The notes beneath the pieces were generated by a model, which worked only from the letters and a program-made list of their open reading frames with translations, did not search any database and had not been told where the DNA came from. Shown here piece after piece: positions 47,135-56,759 of a DNA stretch of 64,000 nucleotides (within the stretch, counting starts at the first letter, position 1; each line of letters begins with the position of its first letter). Source of the stretch: an uncultured Alphaproteobacteria bacterium (GTDB taxonomy: Bacteria; Pseudomonadota; Alphaproteobacteria; Rhodobacterales; Rhodobacteraceae); the NCBI GenBank assembly GCA_913051655.1, contig CAJXHI010000010.1:16195-80194 (forward strand), given 5' to 3'. A program made the position numbers and the translations under genes.

Positions 47135-47881
47135 ATGGTAGATAAAGTATGTGTGATCATTGGTGGGGGCAAAGGCATGGGCGAAGCTGTTGCTAGAGAG
47201 ATGAATAAGCGGCAGTACAAGCTTGCATTGATGTCTCCTTCTGAAAACTGTGAAAGGCTGGCAAACGAACTTGATGGTATCGCTGTTCGAGGCAAAGCAG
47301 AGAATGGTGCAGATACACAAGCTTTATTTGATGTCGCTATGGAAACATATGGTCGTATCGACAGTCTTTTGATCCACGTTGGTGGACCTCCTAAAGGAGA
47401 CTTATTGGATATTGCGGACGAAGATTGGGTCAAGGCAAATAATATGGTATTGTTGCCAGTGATCAGGATGTCAAAATTGGTCACACCGTGTATGCAAGCA
47501 CAGGGTGGTGGTTCCAGTGTGAACATTACAACTTTTTCGACATTTGAACCCAGCCTGACGTTTCCCATATCAAGCGTGTATCGTGTCGGGGTGTCTTCCT
47601 TTACGAAACTTTATTCAGATTGCTATGGCGCAAATAATATCAGGATGAATTGTCTGCTGCCTGGATTTACAGACAGTTTAAATTTGCCAAAAAAATTTGC
47701 GGATATGGCTGTCTTCAATCGTCTCGCACGAGTAGAGGAACAAACCAAATCTGCGGCTTTTCTCCTTACGGATGACAGCACTTATATAACCGGTCAAGGC
47801 ATAAGAGTGGATGGCGGCGTTACGCGGCATATGTATCTTCCTTGGGCCAGGCGTATTCATCTTAAATCGCTTGTGATTTGA
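47135..47881 (+). CDS. Divergent SDR family oxidoreductase
   Basis: Short-chain dehydrogenase/reductase-like protein of 248 residues. The glycine motif is IIGGGKGMGEAVA (close to the start) and HVGGPPKGDLLDI fits the NAG-type block. At the catalytic site the usual YxxxK is not seen; by spacing to NIRMNCLLPG the pair corresponds to Ser and Arg in PISSVYRVG. The frame is open upstream to 47093, but ATG 47135 fits the first strand. The Lys/Tyr loss suggests altered chemistry or a structural role. Confidence 0.8.
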   Translation: MVDKVCVIIGGGKGMGEAVAREMNKRQYKLALMSPSENCERLANELDGIAVRGKAENGADTQALFDVAMETYGRIDSLLIHVGGPPKGDLLDIADEDWVKANNMVLLPVIRMSKLVTPCMQAQGGGSSVNITTFSTFEPSLTFPISSVYRVGVSSFTKLYSDCYGANNIRMNCLLPGFTDSLNLPKKFADMAVFNRLARVEEQTKSAAFLLTDDSTYITGQGIRVDGGVTRHMYLPWARRIHLKSLVI

Positions 47882-48093
47882 AAGTTAGCACATCAAAATT
47901 CCACGCAATGATTTAATTATTTGACCGTATGGGAAACAAACCTATCCTTACCAAGTGATTATAAGCATAGTCTGCATCACTCACGATGGGGTCGTTTAAA
48001 AAAGAACGCTGAATTAAACAATATGCGGTTGCGCCGCAATATCGGCAAATAAACCTCTCTAAATCAAAGAATAAGAAATATATTGTGTGAAAT

Positions 48094-48522
48094 ATGAGCG
48101 AAAAAGATAACAAAACTTGGGCTGATTGGCATAAAATCATAACGGTTTCCGAAAAGAGCTTGCTAGTCATTATCGCAGGTCTGACCGTTTATGCGGTGCT
48201 AGCGGAAATAATTTTTATTCTGACCGAACGCTCTGTCAAACTGACAGATCTTCTGCTTCTTTTCATTTATGCGGAAGTACTGGGGATGGTGGCAGCCTTT
48301 TACAAATATCGTAAAATACCGATTACAGTTCCAATATTCATTGCAATCACAGCGTTGTGTCGTCTGATCATACTACAGGGAAAGGGCATAAACACAGTCG
48401 ATCTTTTATATGAAAGCGGGGCCGTCCTTCTTCTTGCTCTCGCTGCTCTTGTGATCAGATGGAATTTAATAAACTTAGTACACAAAAAGAGAACTGACGA
48501 TACTGAGCATGATAGGTTTTAA
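48094..48522 (+). CDS. PsiE-like membrane protein
   Basis: Protein of 142 residues with four hydrophobic helices (LLVIIAGLTVYAVLAEIIFIL, LLLLFIYAEVLGMVAAFY, VPIFIAITALCRLIIL, AVLLLALAALVIRW). The pattern LFIYAEVLGM...YYK/R plus ITALCR is that of phosphate-starvation-inducible PsiE (DUF2127/PsiE group). Function is unknown. It stands alone in an AT-rich region. Confidence 0.8.
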   Translation: MSEKDNKTWADWHKIITVSEKSLLVIIAGLTVYAVLAEIIFILTERSVKLTDLLLLFIYAEVLGMVAAFYKYRKIPITVPIFIAITALCRLIILQGKGINTVDLLYESGAVLLLALAALVIRWNLINLVHKKRTDDTEHDRF

Positions 48523-49145
48523 GCTGATTTTGTAATTATCAGGACTCGCGAAGGGGCGATACGCCAATCTTCATTTGTAAAACCAAAAAATGCTTGAACG
48601 ACCCAACACAAAATTTAATTAAGTGATTTTAGGAAAGTTTATCGGTCTAGGTGAGTAAAATTTAAAAAAAGAATAGATAATTTGGCTAACTTTATTGGCT
48701 AGCAGCTTTATTTACGAGTTGCGATGGATATTTTCTAAGGTCACAAAGTAATACTAGCGTCAGTCTTTGAAAGTTTTTTAATGCCTGCTGCCGGTGAAAT
48801 AAATGCCCCCATAATTAAATGAAGTATTTTCTACGCAAAATTAAAAGAAATACAGAATTCGCTCATGCAAGACATATGTTATCTGGATGGGCATGTGGGC
48901 GAATTTGAAAGAGGCGCGGTTCTTGCCCAGTATTCAGAGTGTAATGTCTTGCAGAAAAATTAAGTAATTAAGAGGACTCGGTTTTTTCAACAATGTGAAG
49001 ACGTGAGGCAAATTATTAAATTTACAATTAAAGAATATATCCAAAGAGTACGAACTATTTATACAAGTCGTATCGTGTAAGGCCTTCCAACAATATTAGG
49101 TTTGTCCGCAACAACATTTTTTTAGTCCTTCAACATGAGAGTAAG
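48523..49145. other. AT-rich spacer, no gene recognised
   Basis: About 620 bases rich in A and T, with frequent stops in all frames. I see no protein-like stretch, tRNA or strong hairpin. It may be a decayed locus beyond recognition. Confidence 0.5.
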
Positions 49146-50222
49146 TCATTTGAAGAAGGGTTTTTCCCATATCTCACCGTGTTTGAGTGCTCGGAAAGTG
49201 TCGGCAGAGATACCCTTACTCTTAAGGCCTTGGTTCAATCTTTTTAGAGGTTCGTCGATCTTTTCTGTTGTGAGTTTAAAGGTACCCCAATGGATCGCTA
49301 AAGCATATTTTGCCCCCAAATCTTCGAAGACTTTTATGGCCTCTTCAGGATTCATATGGGCTTCTTTCATGAAATCTCTCGGTGCGTAGGCGCCAATTGG
49401 AATGGCGGCTAATGTTGGCGCACCAAGCCTTTCGGTCGTTTCTTTGAAATCCTTTGAATACCCACTGTCACCGGCAAAATAGAATGAAAAATCATCCCAT
49501 TTCATCATCCAACCTGACCATAGCGATTTGTTTCGATCAAAGAATGTCCGTTTTGACCAATGTTGCACAGGGGTTGGCTGAATTTCCACGCTTTTAAACT
49601 TAATAGGTTGCCACCAGTCCAGCTCTGTCACATCCACTGCTCCCCATGACTGCAGCGTGCTAGCTAGACCAAGTGGCACAAAGTACTTTATAGATGGTTG
49701 AAGCTTTGTTAGTTCTTGAATGGTGGTTTTATCCAAATGATCGTAGTGATTATGACTGATCAGGACGGCGTCAATTTTTGGTAATTTGTTGATCTCAATG
49801 GGGTTCGGGGTTATTCTTTTCGGCCCCAAAAACCCTATCGGTGATGCTCTGTCAGATAAATGTGGATCTGAAATAACTGTCACACCGTCATGATTTAATA
49901 ATATTGTGGATTGGCCCAGCCATATTACGCTTTCGGAAAAGTCTGATAATGTTTTTTGATTTTGAAAAACCATTGGCAAACCAGTCTCTGCGATTTGATC
50001 TTTATCGCGTTTTGAAAATTCTTTTATTACATCAACAATTTCTGAAAGGCTTTTTTCATTAGATCCACCGCTAGAGTTCTGAAACCTTTTCGTTTTTGGA
50101 TTAAAGTTTGATGAACCGGCATAATGCATGGAAGAGGTACAATCTGTTAAAGCAATAAATAGTGCCATGAGGATGAAAGCGTGCCCTAGGCGATCTCGCG
50201 TTGCCTGAGTTAAATAGCGCAT
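49146..50222 (-). CDS. Metallo-beta-lactamase-fold hydrolase, NAPE-PLD/UlaG-like
   Basis: Protein of 358 residues. An N-terminal hydrophobic helix (about 14-26) ends in LTDC (Cys28), which is not a canonical lipobox but could be one; otherwise it is a membrane anchor. The zinc site includes SHNHYDHLDK (HxHxDH), FAGDSGYS and the C-terminal AIHWGTFKLTTE. GPKRITPNPI and WGAVDVTELDWWQP match the N-acyl-phosphatidylethanolamine phospholipase D/RomA group. It is probably exported, with a lipid or cell-envelope substrate as inference. Confidence 0.82.
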   Translation of the reverse strand: MRYLTQATRDRLGHAFILMALFIALTDCTSSMHYAGSSNFNPKTKRFQNSSGGSNEKSLSEIVDVIKEFSKRDKDQIAETGLPMVFQNQKTLSDFSESVIWLGQSTILLNHDGVTVISDPHLSDRASPIGFLGPKRITPNPIEINKLPKIDAVLISHNHYDHLDKTTIQELTKLQPSIKYFVPLGLASTLQSWGAVDVTELDWWQPIKFKSVEIQPTPVQHWSKRTFFDRNKSLWSGWMMKWDDFSFYFAGDSGYSKDFKETTERLGAPTLAAIPIGAYAPRDFMKEAHMNPEEAIKVFEDLGAKYALAIHWGTFKLTTEKIDEPLKRLNQGLKSKGISADTFRALKHGEIWEKPFFK

Positions 50223-50911
50223 TGAATCAATATTTCAGTATCATTTTATAATAATTCTCCGCTATCCATTTTTGGAGCTAACTCCTTTATATTCTGCTGA
50301 CTGATCGGAAAACTAGGGTTTCTGTACCAAGCACCGAGCATTAAATGTAGTGGCAAAGTTATCTTGCAAACGGATCGGTGTAACATTTACCATTAGGTTC
50401 CGGATACTGCCATCTTATGTCATCTGAAGCACGATAAACTGATACAAATTGAAACATTTCACTGATCAATTAATTTACAACTTTGCCCTCCAAATCGAAA
50501 GCATCCAATTGGCGGTAAACGTCTTTCTCACTTTCTGTAATACAATGAAAGCAAAAGAAGTCGTCATTCCCACACTATGTTTGCACACATTGAGCATATT
50601 CACCAATCAAGTCCATCGCCCACTGCCGTTCTGTTGTTGTAGGTTCGGGCGGGTGACGTTTATCGGATGGCGTTAGATACATTAATCTTACTTTTCCGGA
50701 CACAAAGGTATCCACAACGAAAAAATGTCGCTTAAACCTTTCGTGAAGCGTAAATATCACTCTTTTTTTCTTAAACTATTTCACATTAACGAACCATAAA
50801 AACATGTGGGGTCTTATTGTGATCACACTACCTTCCGTTACCGAACTTTGTGTAAAAACATTTTTAGAGCATACACAGAGTGTAATAAGCATCATCATAT
50901 GCTGCTTCGCT
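50223..50911. other. AT-rich spacer with a possible decayed frame on the - strand
   Basis: About 690 bases between two - strand metallo-beta-lactamase-fold genes. On the - strand one frame from 50760 down to about 50372 reads protein-like (e.g. TPSDKRHPPEPTTTERQWAM, CGNDDFFCFHCITESEK, SDDIRWQYPEPNGKCYTD), interrupted by in-frame TAG (near 50575) and TAA (near 50473). I do not recognise a family. It may be a decayed gene. Confidence 0.35.
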
Positions 50912-51736
50912 CTAAGCAATTGCAAATCCAGATCCGTGACGTTCAATGTGACCAAACTTAGGTGATAACCAATGACCGCTTGTGCATAGGTTTTTGTCAG
51001 CACTCACCATGTCCAAAACGCGTTTGCGGGATGTTAGAGCGGTATCACTATCAACATCAAAAATGGTAGAAATATTCGGATCTATAAGCTGCAGATTCTG
51101 GGTGTGCAGAATATCCCCAAGGTGCATGAGGCTCTCATCACCACTATCCACTCGATAACCTGCATGACCTGGAGTATGCCCGGGAATCGAAAAGCTTCTT
51201 ACCCCTGACAGTATTTCTCTGTCCTGTGTTAAGATATTTAATCGGTCGCTATACGCCCCGATTACAGCCTTTGCGAGACCAGCCCAATCCGCCCCATTTA
51301 CCTCACTTGCATCGAAACTTCCGTTCATCCAAAAGTCATGTTCTATATCAATTAAATGTAACTGTGCATTCTCAAAAACTGCTGTACCATCAGTATTCAA
51401 AGCTCCTGCAATGTGGTCTGGATGCAAATGAGTTAGGAAAAGGTCCGTCACCTGTTCAGCGGACATTTCAGCCTCAGTCAACGCCTCTTGAATGAAGCCA
51501 CAGGTCGGGCCAAATAGCTCACGACATCCGGCATCGACGAGCAAGTTGCGGTCACCGTTCTGAATCAGGTAGGCATTCACATTTGTATAAGAAAGCGTAT
51601 TTTCTGCATTATTCTGAATCGTTTCAGCATCGGCGTCTTTGAGTTTCAAAAGAGCCTCAGCAGGCAAAAACAGCTCACCATCCAGCAGCGCAGTTACTTT
51701 GATATTTCCGACATCTATCGATGAAATTCGTGACAT
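50912..51736 (-). CDS. Metallo-beta-lactamase-fold hydrolase
   Basis: Protein of 274 residues. The zinc site HLHPDHIAGAL (HxHxDH) is preceded by NLLVDAGC; later His/Asp ligands are in IPGHTPGHAGY and LMHLGDILH, and SGHWLSPK carries the last His. It has no signal peptide and seems cytosolic. The group includes lactonases and AHL-lactonase-like proteins, glyoxalase II-like proteins and others; the substrate is not readable. Confidence 0.83.
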   Translation of the reverse strand: MSRISSIDVGNIKVTALLDGELFLPAEALLKLKDADAETIQNNAENTLSYTNVNAYLIQNGDRNLLVDAGCRELFGPTCGFIQEALTEAEMSAEQVTDLFLTHLHPDHIAGALNTDGTAVFENAQLHLIDIEHDFWMNGSFDASEVNGADWAGLAKAVIGAYSDRLNILTQDREILSGVRSFSIPGHTPGHAGYRVDSGDESLMHLGDILHTQNLQLIDPNISTIFDVDSDTALTSRKRVLDMVSADKNLCTSGHWLSPKFGHIERHGSGFAIA

Positions 51737-52024
51737 TTAAACCTCTCAATATAAATTAGACATTTTAAGGTTAGCCTAGCCCGCGGTGAAATCCAAGATC
51801 CTGAGTCAACCTACTTCTCGTCTTATTAATGCATACGTCCAAGCCTAACGAAAATCATCAAATTAATACTATTTATTTTGCTTTGCTCTACCAGTTATTC
51901 ACCGCACAAGAATTCCTTGCTATAATAGAGGACTAAGGTCTAGATGCTTGTAAGTATATCACAGATTTTTGGAGTAAATTAGTCATTTCTGAAGTTAAGA
52001 TGCCAGCGTGAATAAATTGATATT

Positions 52025-52969
52025 ATGAAGTTACTTATTTTAGCAATCCTATTTCTTCTTGCTCTTTTGATGGCATCTTTTTTCTTAACTCAATTCTTGG
52101 CACTGGTCGCAAAAAATAAATTACCAGCCACTGGAAAATTTACAGAAGTTAGTGGGGGAACAATCCATTGGATTGATGCGGGGGAAGGCGAAACTATTGT
52201 CCTGATTCATGGATTGGGTGGTAATCATCACAATTTTAGTTACATGCTTTCAGGACTAAGCAGAAAATACCGTGTTATCAGCATTGATAGACTTGGATCA
52301 GCTTGGTCAACAAGAAAGCACTTAGGTTGCGCAGATTTAATCGCTCAAGCTGATGCAATTGTGGAATTTATTGATAAAGAAAAATTAAAACGTCCATTAT
52401 TGGTTGGGCACTCTCTCGGTGGTGCATTTTCACTGTCCGTTGGGATTAGGTTTCCAGAGAAAATCAGAGGCCTCGCACTGATTTGCCCCGCTTGTATGAC
52501 AATTGATTCTACACCAGAAGTTTTCCGTGATCTAGAAATTCGATATCCTATCGTAAGAACTTTTCTGTCAAATTTTCTGTCTGGGTTTTTGATTCTGACG
52601 AAACAAAAAAAGTTTTTAACGGAAATTTTTAAACCAGAACCAGTTACACCTGATTTCAATATTAAAGGTGGTGCATTGTTAAGTCGATTACCAAGCCATT
52701 TTCGAACTACTTGTGAAGACTTAATTGCGGCAAAAGCCTCGCAATATACTGTTTCATCAAAATTGGTAAATTTAGATATACCAACGCACGTTTTATTTGG
52801 AGAGGATGATGTTATCTTAGACGCACAGCAGCATGGAGTTGCATTCAGTAAAATGACTGGTGCTAAATTGGAAATGATACCAGGGGCAGGGCACATGCTC
52901 CCAATTACACAACCCCAAGTTTGCAATAAATTTATCGAAGATGTCATGTCTGATATCGGCAGCTCGTGA
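52025..52969 (+). CDS. Alpha/beta hydrolase with N-terminal membrane anchor
   Basis: Protein of 314 residues. A hydrophobic helix (1-24) is followed by an alpha/beta hydrolase fold. The oxyanion region is LIHGLGGNHHNF, the nucleophile GHSLGGAFS (Ser), the acid Asp in LFGEDDVIL and the His in PGAGHMLPI. It is probably anchored to the inner membrane, with the domain outside. Specificity is unknown. It is isolated, in AT-rich sequence. Confidence 0.85.
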   Translation: MKLLILAILFLLALLMASFFLTQFLALVAKNKLPATGKFTEVSGGTIHWIDAGEGETIVLIHGLGGNHHNFSYMLSGLSRKYRVISIDRLGSAWSTRKHLGCADLIAQADAIVEFIDKEKLKRPLLVGHSLGGAFSLSVGIRFPEKIRGLALICPACMTIDSTPEVFRDLEIRYPIVRTFLSNFLSGFLILTKQKKFLTEIFKPEPVTPDFNIKGGALLSRLPSHFRTTCEDLIAAKASQYTVSSKLVNLDIPTHVLFGEDDVILDAQQHGVAFSKMTGAKLEMIPGAGHMLPITQPQVCNKFIEDVMSDIGSS

Positions 52970-53799
52970 ATATCATGGGACATCAACTTAGATGCCCGAA
53001 GACACTAATAACCCCCCACACACCCGTTCTTCTTTATGTTTGAGATGCTTTAAATAATGCCAAGAACGTGTAAAACTATTAAGATGGACCGTTGGATTAG
53101 ACTACAAAATCAGAGATTTACGGCAGTGATTCGCTAGCGAAAATTAGATCTAAATATTGAACGTTACCCTCCATCTGTGGATGACGGATATTTGTCTATC
53201 AAGTTCCATGGCTGCAAACATGAAGTCAAAACGCCAAAGCATTATCTTATGAGTTTGGTAATCAAATCAAAGAAAGGTTATTTCAGATTGTTGATCAATT
53301 TTTTTAAAAGTCAACTAATACCGCCATTGTTGCTGCGATTGCTATGGGTTTCTTACAGGATTGGAGCCAGTCAATTTTACATCAGGAACACCGTAAAGCT
53401 TGAGATACTGAAATCATAATAAAGTTTTTATGTTAAAGTTTTGTGTTAAACTTTTTCGTTTCCTAAATGAAAGATTTTTGAAGCTTTTCCTTTTTGACGA
53501 GATCGTCAATCGTCGCGTTCGTACAGAGATACAATGGAAATTCGTGTAATCTATTTTGCTCTGATTTATTACAGGATGCTTTGAATGCATCATAAGCATA
53601 TATTGGCACGATTGCGTTGTCTTAAGCAACTTTAGAAATTGCTTTTGTTGATGGAGAAGAACGAAGGGATCGCAAGTCAGCCGATAAATCAGGCGTGACA
53701 ACGTTTCTGATTTGAAACAATCACTCGATCATTTAAGTTCTTTGCTTAAGCACTACATTTAGTACAAAGTGTAGTTGAAATTTTTTGGGGTTTTTACAA
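52970..53799. other. AT-rich spacer with short decayed frames
   Basis: About 830 bases. One + strand frame near 53230-53402 reads ALSYEFGNQIKERLFQIVDQ, then a stop, then TAIVAAIAMGFLQDWSQS, as if from a broken gene. No family was recognised. I found no convincing other feature. Confidence 0.35.
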
Positions 53800-55047
53800 A
53801 TGTTTAGCTCGTTCTTTCCCTCACCACGGAATTTTTTTCTGACTACGTCAACATGGATCGCCATACTAATAGCCGTATGGTACACATTAGGCGAAAGCAT
53901 GGGAATATTCATTGGCTTCGATTTACAAGAATCCAAAACAGTTATCGGCCTCGGCCATTTCGTCACGCCAGAATTTTTGTGGTTCGACGCTTATTTTTTG
54001 TTCGGTGCAGGCTCAACTTATTTATATTGGCGTTTTAAAAGCCAACATGAGTGGTCAAATTGGTCGATACTTGGCTCCGCTCTACTGATTTACCTATCCT
54101 ATACATCGGTTCAAGTATCTGTAGTAATAAACGCTTGGTATGGACCCTTTTATGATGATATTCAAAATGCATTAAGTGGTTCAGGTGAAGTTACTGCCCT
54201 AGATTTGTATTCTCACCTTGGAACGTTTTCGATGATTGCGTTCCCTTACATAGCTTTAATAATTGCAAATCGCTTTTATACATCTCACTATATTTTTCGT
54301 TGGCGCACTGCTATGAATAGCTACTACGTTGCGCGTTGGTCAAAGATCAGAAAAATAGAGGGTGCATCTCAGAGAATCCAAGAAGACACGATGCGATTTG
54401 CCGGAATAATGGAAGGCCTTGGAATTGCATTCGTCGACTCTGTGATGACGCTCGTTGCTTTTTTGCCGGTATTAGCTGCGCTTTCGGTTCATGTAGAACA
54501 ATTGCCGGTAATTGGTCAAATTCCGTATCCGCTCGTCACAATAGCTATTTTTTGGTCGACATTCGGAACGCTATTACTTTTAGTAGCAGGGATAAAATTA
54601 CCAGGTTTAGAATTTAAAAATCAACGAGTGGAAGCAGCCTTCCGCAAAGAATTAGTTTTAGGTGAAGAGACCGCTGAAAGGGCAGAACCGGAAACCCTCA
54701 GCGAATTATTTTCTAATGTTAGGAAAAACTATTTCAGAATTTTTGTTCACTACACCTACTTCAACCTTTTTAGATACATGTATTTGCAAGCAGATAATGT
54801 AATCGCATACGTTTTCCTCATTCCCACCATTGTCTCGGGCAGAATAACGCTTGGGATTATGAACCAAATTCTACGTGCATTTGGGCAGGTAGCGTCGTCA
54901 TTCCAATTTTTAGTATCATCATGGACGACGATAATTGAATTGATATCCATTTATAAAAGACTTCAAGCATTTGAAGCTGCTATCGATGATTTACCCATGC
55001 CAAAAATTGATAGACTATTCGTCGAAGCTGGTGAAAAAGAAGTATAA
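53800..55047 (+). CDS. sbmA: SbmA/BacA-type peptide transporter
   Basis: Proton-driven peptide importer of the SbmA/BacA family (415 residues, the family length). The start MFSSFFPSPRNFFLTTSTW at ATG 53800 is the same as in SbmA. Conserved blocks include NAWYGPFYDDIQNALS, HYIFRWRTAMNSYYV, EGASQRIQEDTMRFA, IKLPGLEFKNQRVEAAFRKELV and the terminal SSWTTIIELISIYKRL. In other bacteria it imports thiazole-, proline-rich and bacterial peptide antibiotics, and supports host persistence. It lacks an ATPase domain, as expected. Confidence 0.93.
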   Translation: MFSSFFPSPRNFFLTTSTWIAILIAVWYTLGESMGIFIGFDLQESKTVIGLGHFVTPEFLWFDAYFLFGAGSTYLYWRFKSQHEWSNWSILGSALLIYLSYTSVQVSVVINAWYGPFYDDIQNALSGSGEVTALDLYSHLGTFSMIAFPYIALIIANRFYTSHYIFRWRTAMNSYYVARWSKIRKIEGASQRIQEDTMRFAGIMEGLGIAFVDSVMTLVAFLPVLAALSVHVEQLPVIGQIPYPLVTIAIFWSTFGTLLLLVAGIKLPGLEFKNQRVEAAFRKELVLGEETAERAEPETLSELFSNVRKNYFRIFVHYTYFNLFRYMYLQADNVIAYVFLIPTIVSGRITLGIMNQILRAFGQVASSFQFLVSSWTTIIELISIYKRLQAFEAAIDDLPMPKIDRLFVEAGEKEV

Positions 55048-55596
55048 ACTGCTCTGTTCTTTCTGCGTTCGAGTCTTCTATAGAAAAACTGTGAGAGCTG
55101 GATAAATATAAATGAAAACTGCCGAGCTCTTGCCACTTTACCCCTGAATTACAAGGTCCGTAAAAACATTCTTTGCAAGTGTCTTTCGCAGGATCAAGCG
55201 ATACAAAATTTTGTTCTTAGACGATAAAAATAGATTCAAGCAGCAACGCCTCACGCGGATACCTTAAGAAGTTCTATGCTGAGTTTGACGCAGATGAAAA
55301 TACCCCAACCACTGTTCGTCACTAAAAGTACAAGAGTAAGTATTCAAAGCTTATCTTTCGTCGCACAGCACATTAGTTTAAAAGTAAAAGGCTACAGAGA
55401 CAGGACAAGAAGTGGCATGTTCAAAAAAGTAGTAATGTAAGGGTTAGGAGTTGGCTTAACTCCACTAAAAATGCATCATCGCAGAAAGTGGGTAAATCTT
55501 AACGCATTTTTAATAGAGGTTCACACCAATGAACCATAGTTGCAATACTTTTCACGCAACCTTAGTTTCCTATGATATCTCTTGGTATGCGGCACA
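55048..55596. other. Spacer without recognised gene
   Basis: About 550 bases between sbmA (+) and the EamA gene (-). Short frames only. No tRNA-like cloverleaf, hairpin terminator or protein-like segment that I can support. Confidence 0.5.
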
Positions 55597-56511
55597 TTAG
55601 GACGAGGAAATACCTATGCGGCGTTCACGCAGTGCGATGAAAAAACCAGATAAAAATATGACGGTGGCTCCGATCCAAGTAAATACATCCGGGATCTCTG
55701 AAAAAAACCAAGCCCCAATCATTGCGGTCCAGATCAGTTTAAGAAAGTCAAAAGGCATGGTGGCCGTCGCATCAGTTTCCTTAAGCGACTGGCTTATCGC
55801 CATTTGCGCAACAGTGCCTGATAAACCAATTAATACCATCCAACCTAGAGTCTGAAGCCCGAACGGTTCCCAAACCCACATCGCCGGTACAATTGAGAAA
55901 ACTCCTAAAAATATTCCCATATACGCGACAATTGTTACGGTAGATTCAGTCCGCGACTGGATTTTGATAATAATCATTGCCACAGCCCAAAGTGCAGCTG
56001 ATGTGGCGACCAACAGTGCCCCTGTGTCCATTGAAATAATGCCGGGGCGTAGGATAATTAGCATACCAAGAAATCCCGATAAAATAGCGCCCCATCGGTA
56101 GATGCGAAAGCGTTCGCCCAATACCAAAAAAGAAAGAACGGCCATGAAAATAGGCGCTGTGAAGCTAAGAGCCGTAGTCTTTGCAAGTGGCGTCATCGAC
56201 AATGCCATGAAAAACATCAACATTGCTGCTATATTGATTACGCTTCTTAATACGTGCAAACTGATTTGATTGGTGCGAAGGATCGCAAATCTAGAGCGCA
56301 ACAGAAGTGGTAAAAGAAAAACAAAGCCAAAAATGTTACGGAAAAAAGCGATTTGAAATGGATGCAGAACTTCCGAAACGAAACGCACTAATCCATGCAT
56401 GATTGAGAAGGCAATCGTAGATAAACACATTAAAGCAATTCCACGTATCACTGGTTTTTGATTTTTCCAAAATGCGCTTGCCGCTTGAACAAGATAGATT
56501 TGGTTTGTCAT
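55597..56511 (-). CDS. EamA/DMT family transporter
   Basis: Ten-helix drug/metabolite transporter of 304 residues with two EamA repeats. GIALMCLSTIAFSIMHGLVRF opens the first, and ALLVATSAALWAVAMIIIKI the second. LSFTAPIFMAVLSFLVLGERF and FLKLIWTAMIGAWFFSEIP are the usual E-containing helices. The resemblance to SAM uptake/RhaT-type members is general. The substrate is unknown. Confidence 0.85.
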   Translation of the reverse strand: MTNQIYLVQAASAFWKNQKPVIRGIALMCLSTIAFSIMHGLVRFVSEVLHPFQIAFFRNIFGFVFLLPLLLRSRFAILRTNQISLHVLRSVINIAAMLMFFMALSMTPLAKTTALSFTAPIFMAVLSFLVLGERFRIYRWGAILSGFLGMLIILRPGIISMDTGALLVATSAALWAVAMIIIKIQSRTESTVTIVAYMGIFLGVFSIVPAMWVWEPFGLQTLGWMVLIGLSGTVAQMAISQSLKETDATATMPFDFLKLIWTAMIGAWFFSEIPDVFTWIGATVIFLSGFFIALRERRIGISSS

Positions 56512-56759
56512 GATTTCCTACAATCTATCTAGCTAAGTCAGCCACTAATTGCATTCTGGGCCCTTGACCGTCCGTTAGGCTTGGCATGATTGAAATTTTC
56601 CATCTAGGGTTTTCCATATGCTCTTAACGCAACTTGGTATAAGGGAATGTCGCACTTTTTGACCAAATCGATTTATCAAACTGGCATAATCTCTTTGAGA
56701 GGCTCATGTAAATGTTTTCCCATCCAAATCTTTGAGATCTTTTCGCCGTTACTGGTTCG

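Noticed and set aside
52345..52986. A 213-codon open frame on the - strand opposite the alpha/beta hydrolase
   Set aside because: It lies wholly inside a gene with a clear GHSLGG nucleophile motif; no start signal and no recognisable protein.
55060..55085. GTTCGAGTC resembling a tRNA T-loop
   Set aside because: The flanking bases do not pair as a T stem and no acceptor or anticodon arm is found.
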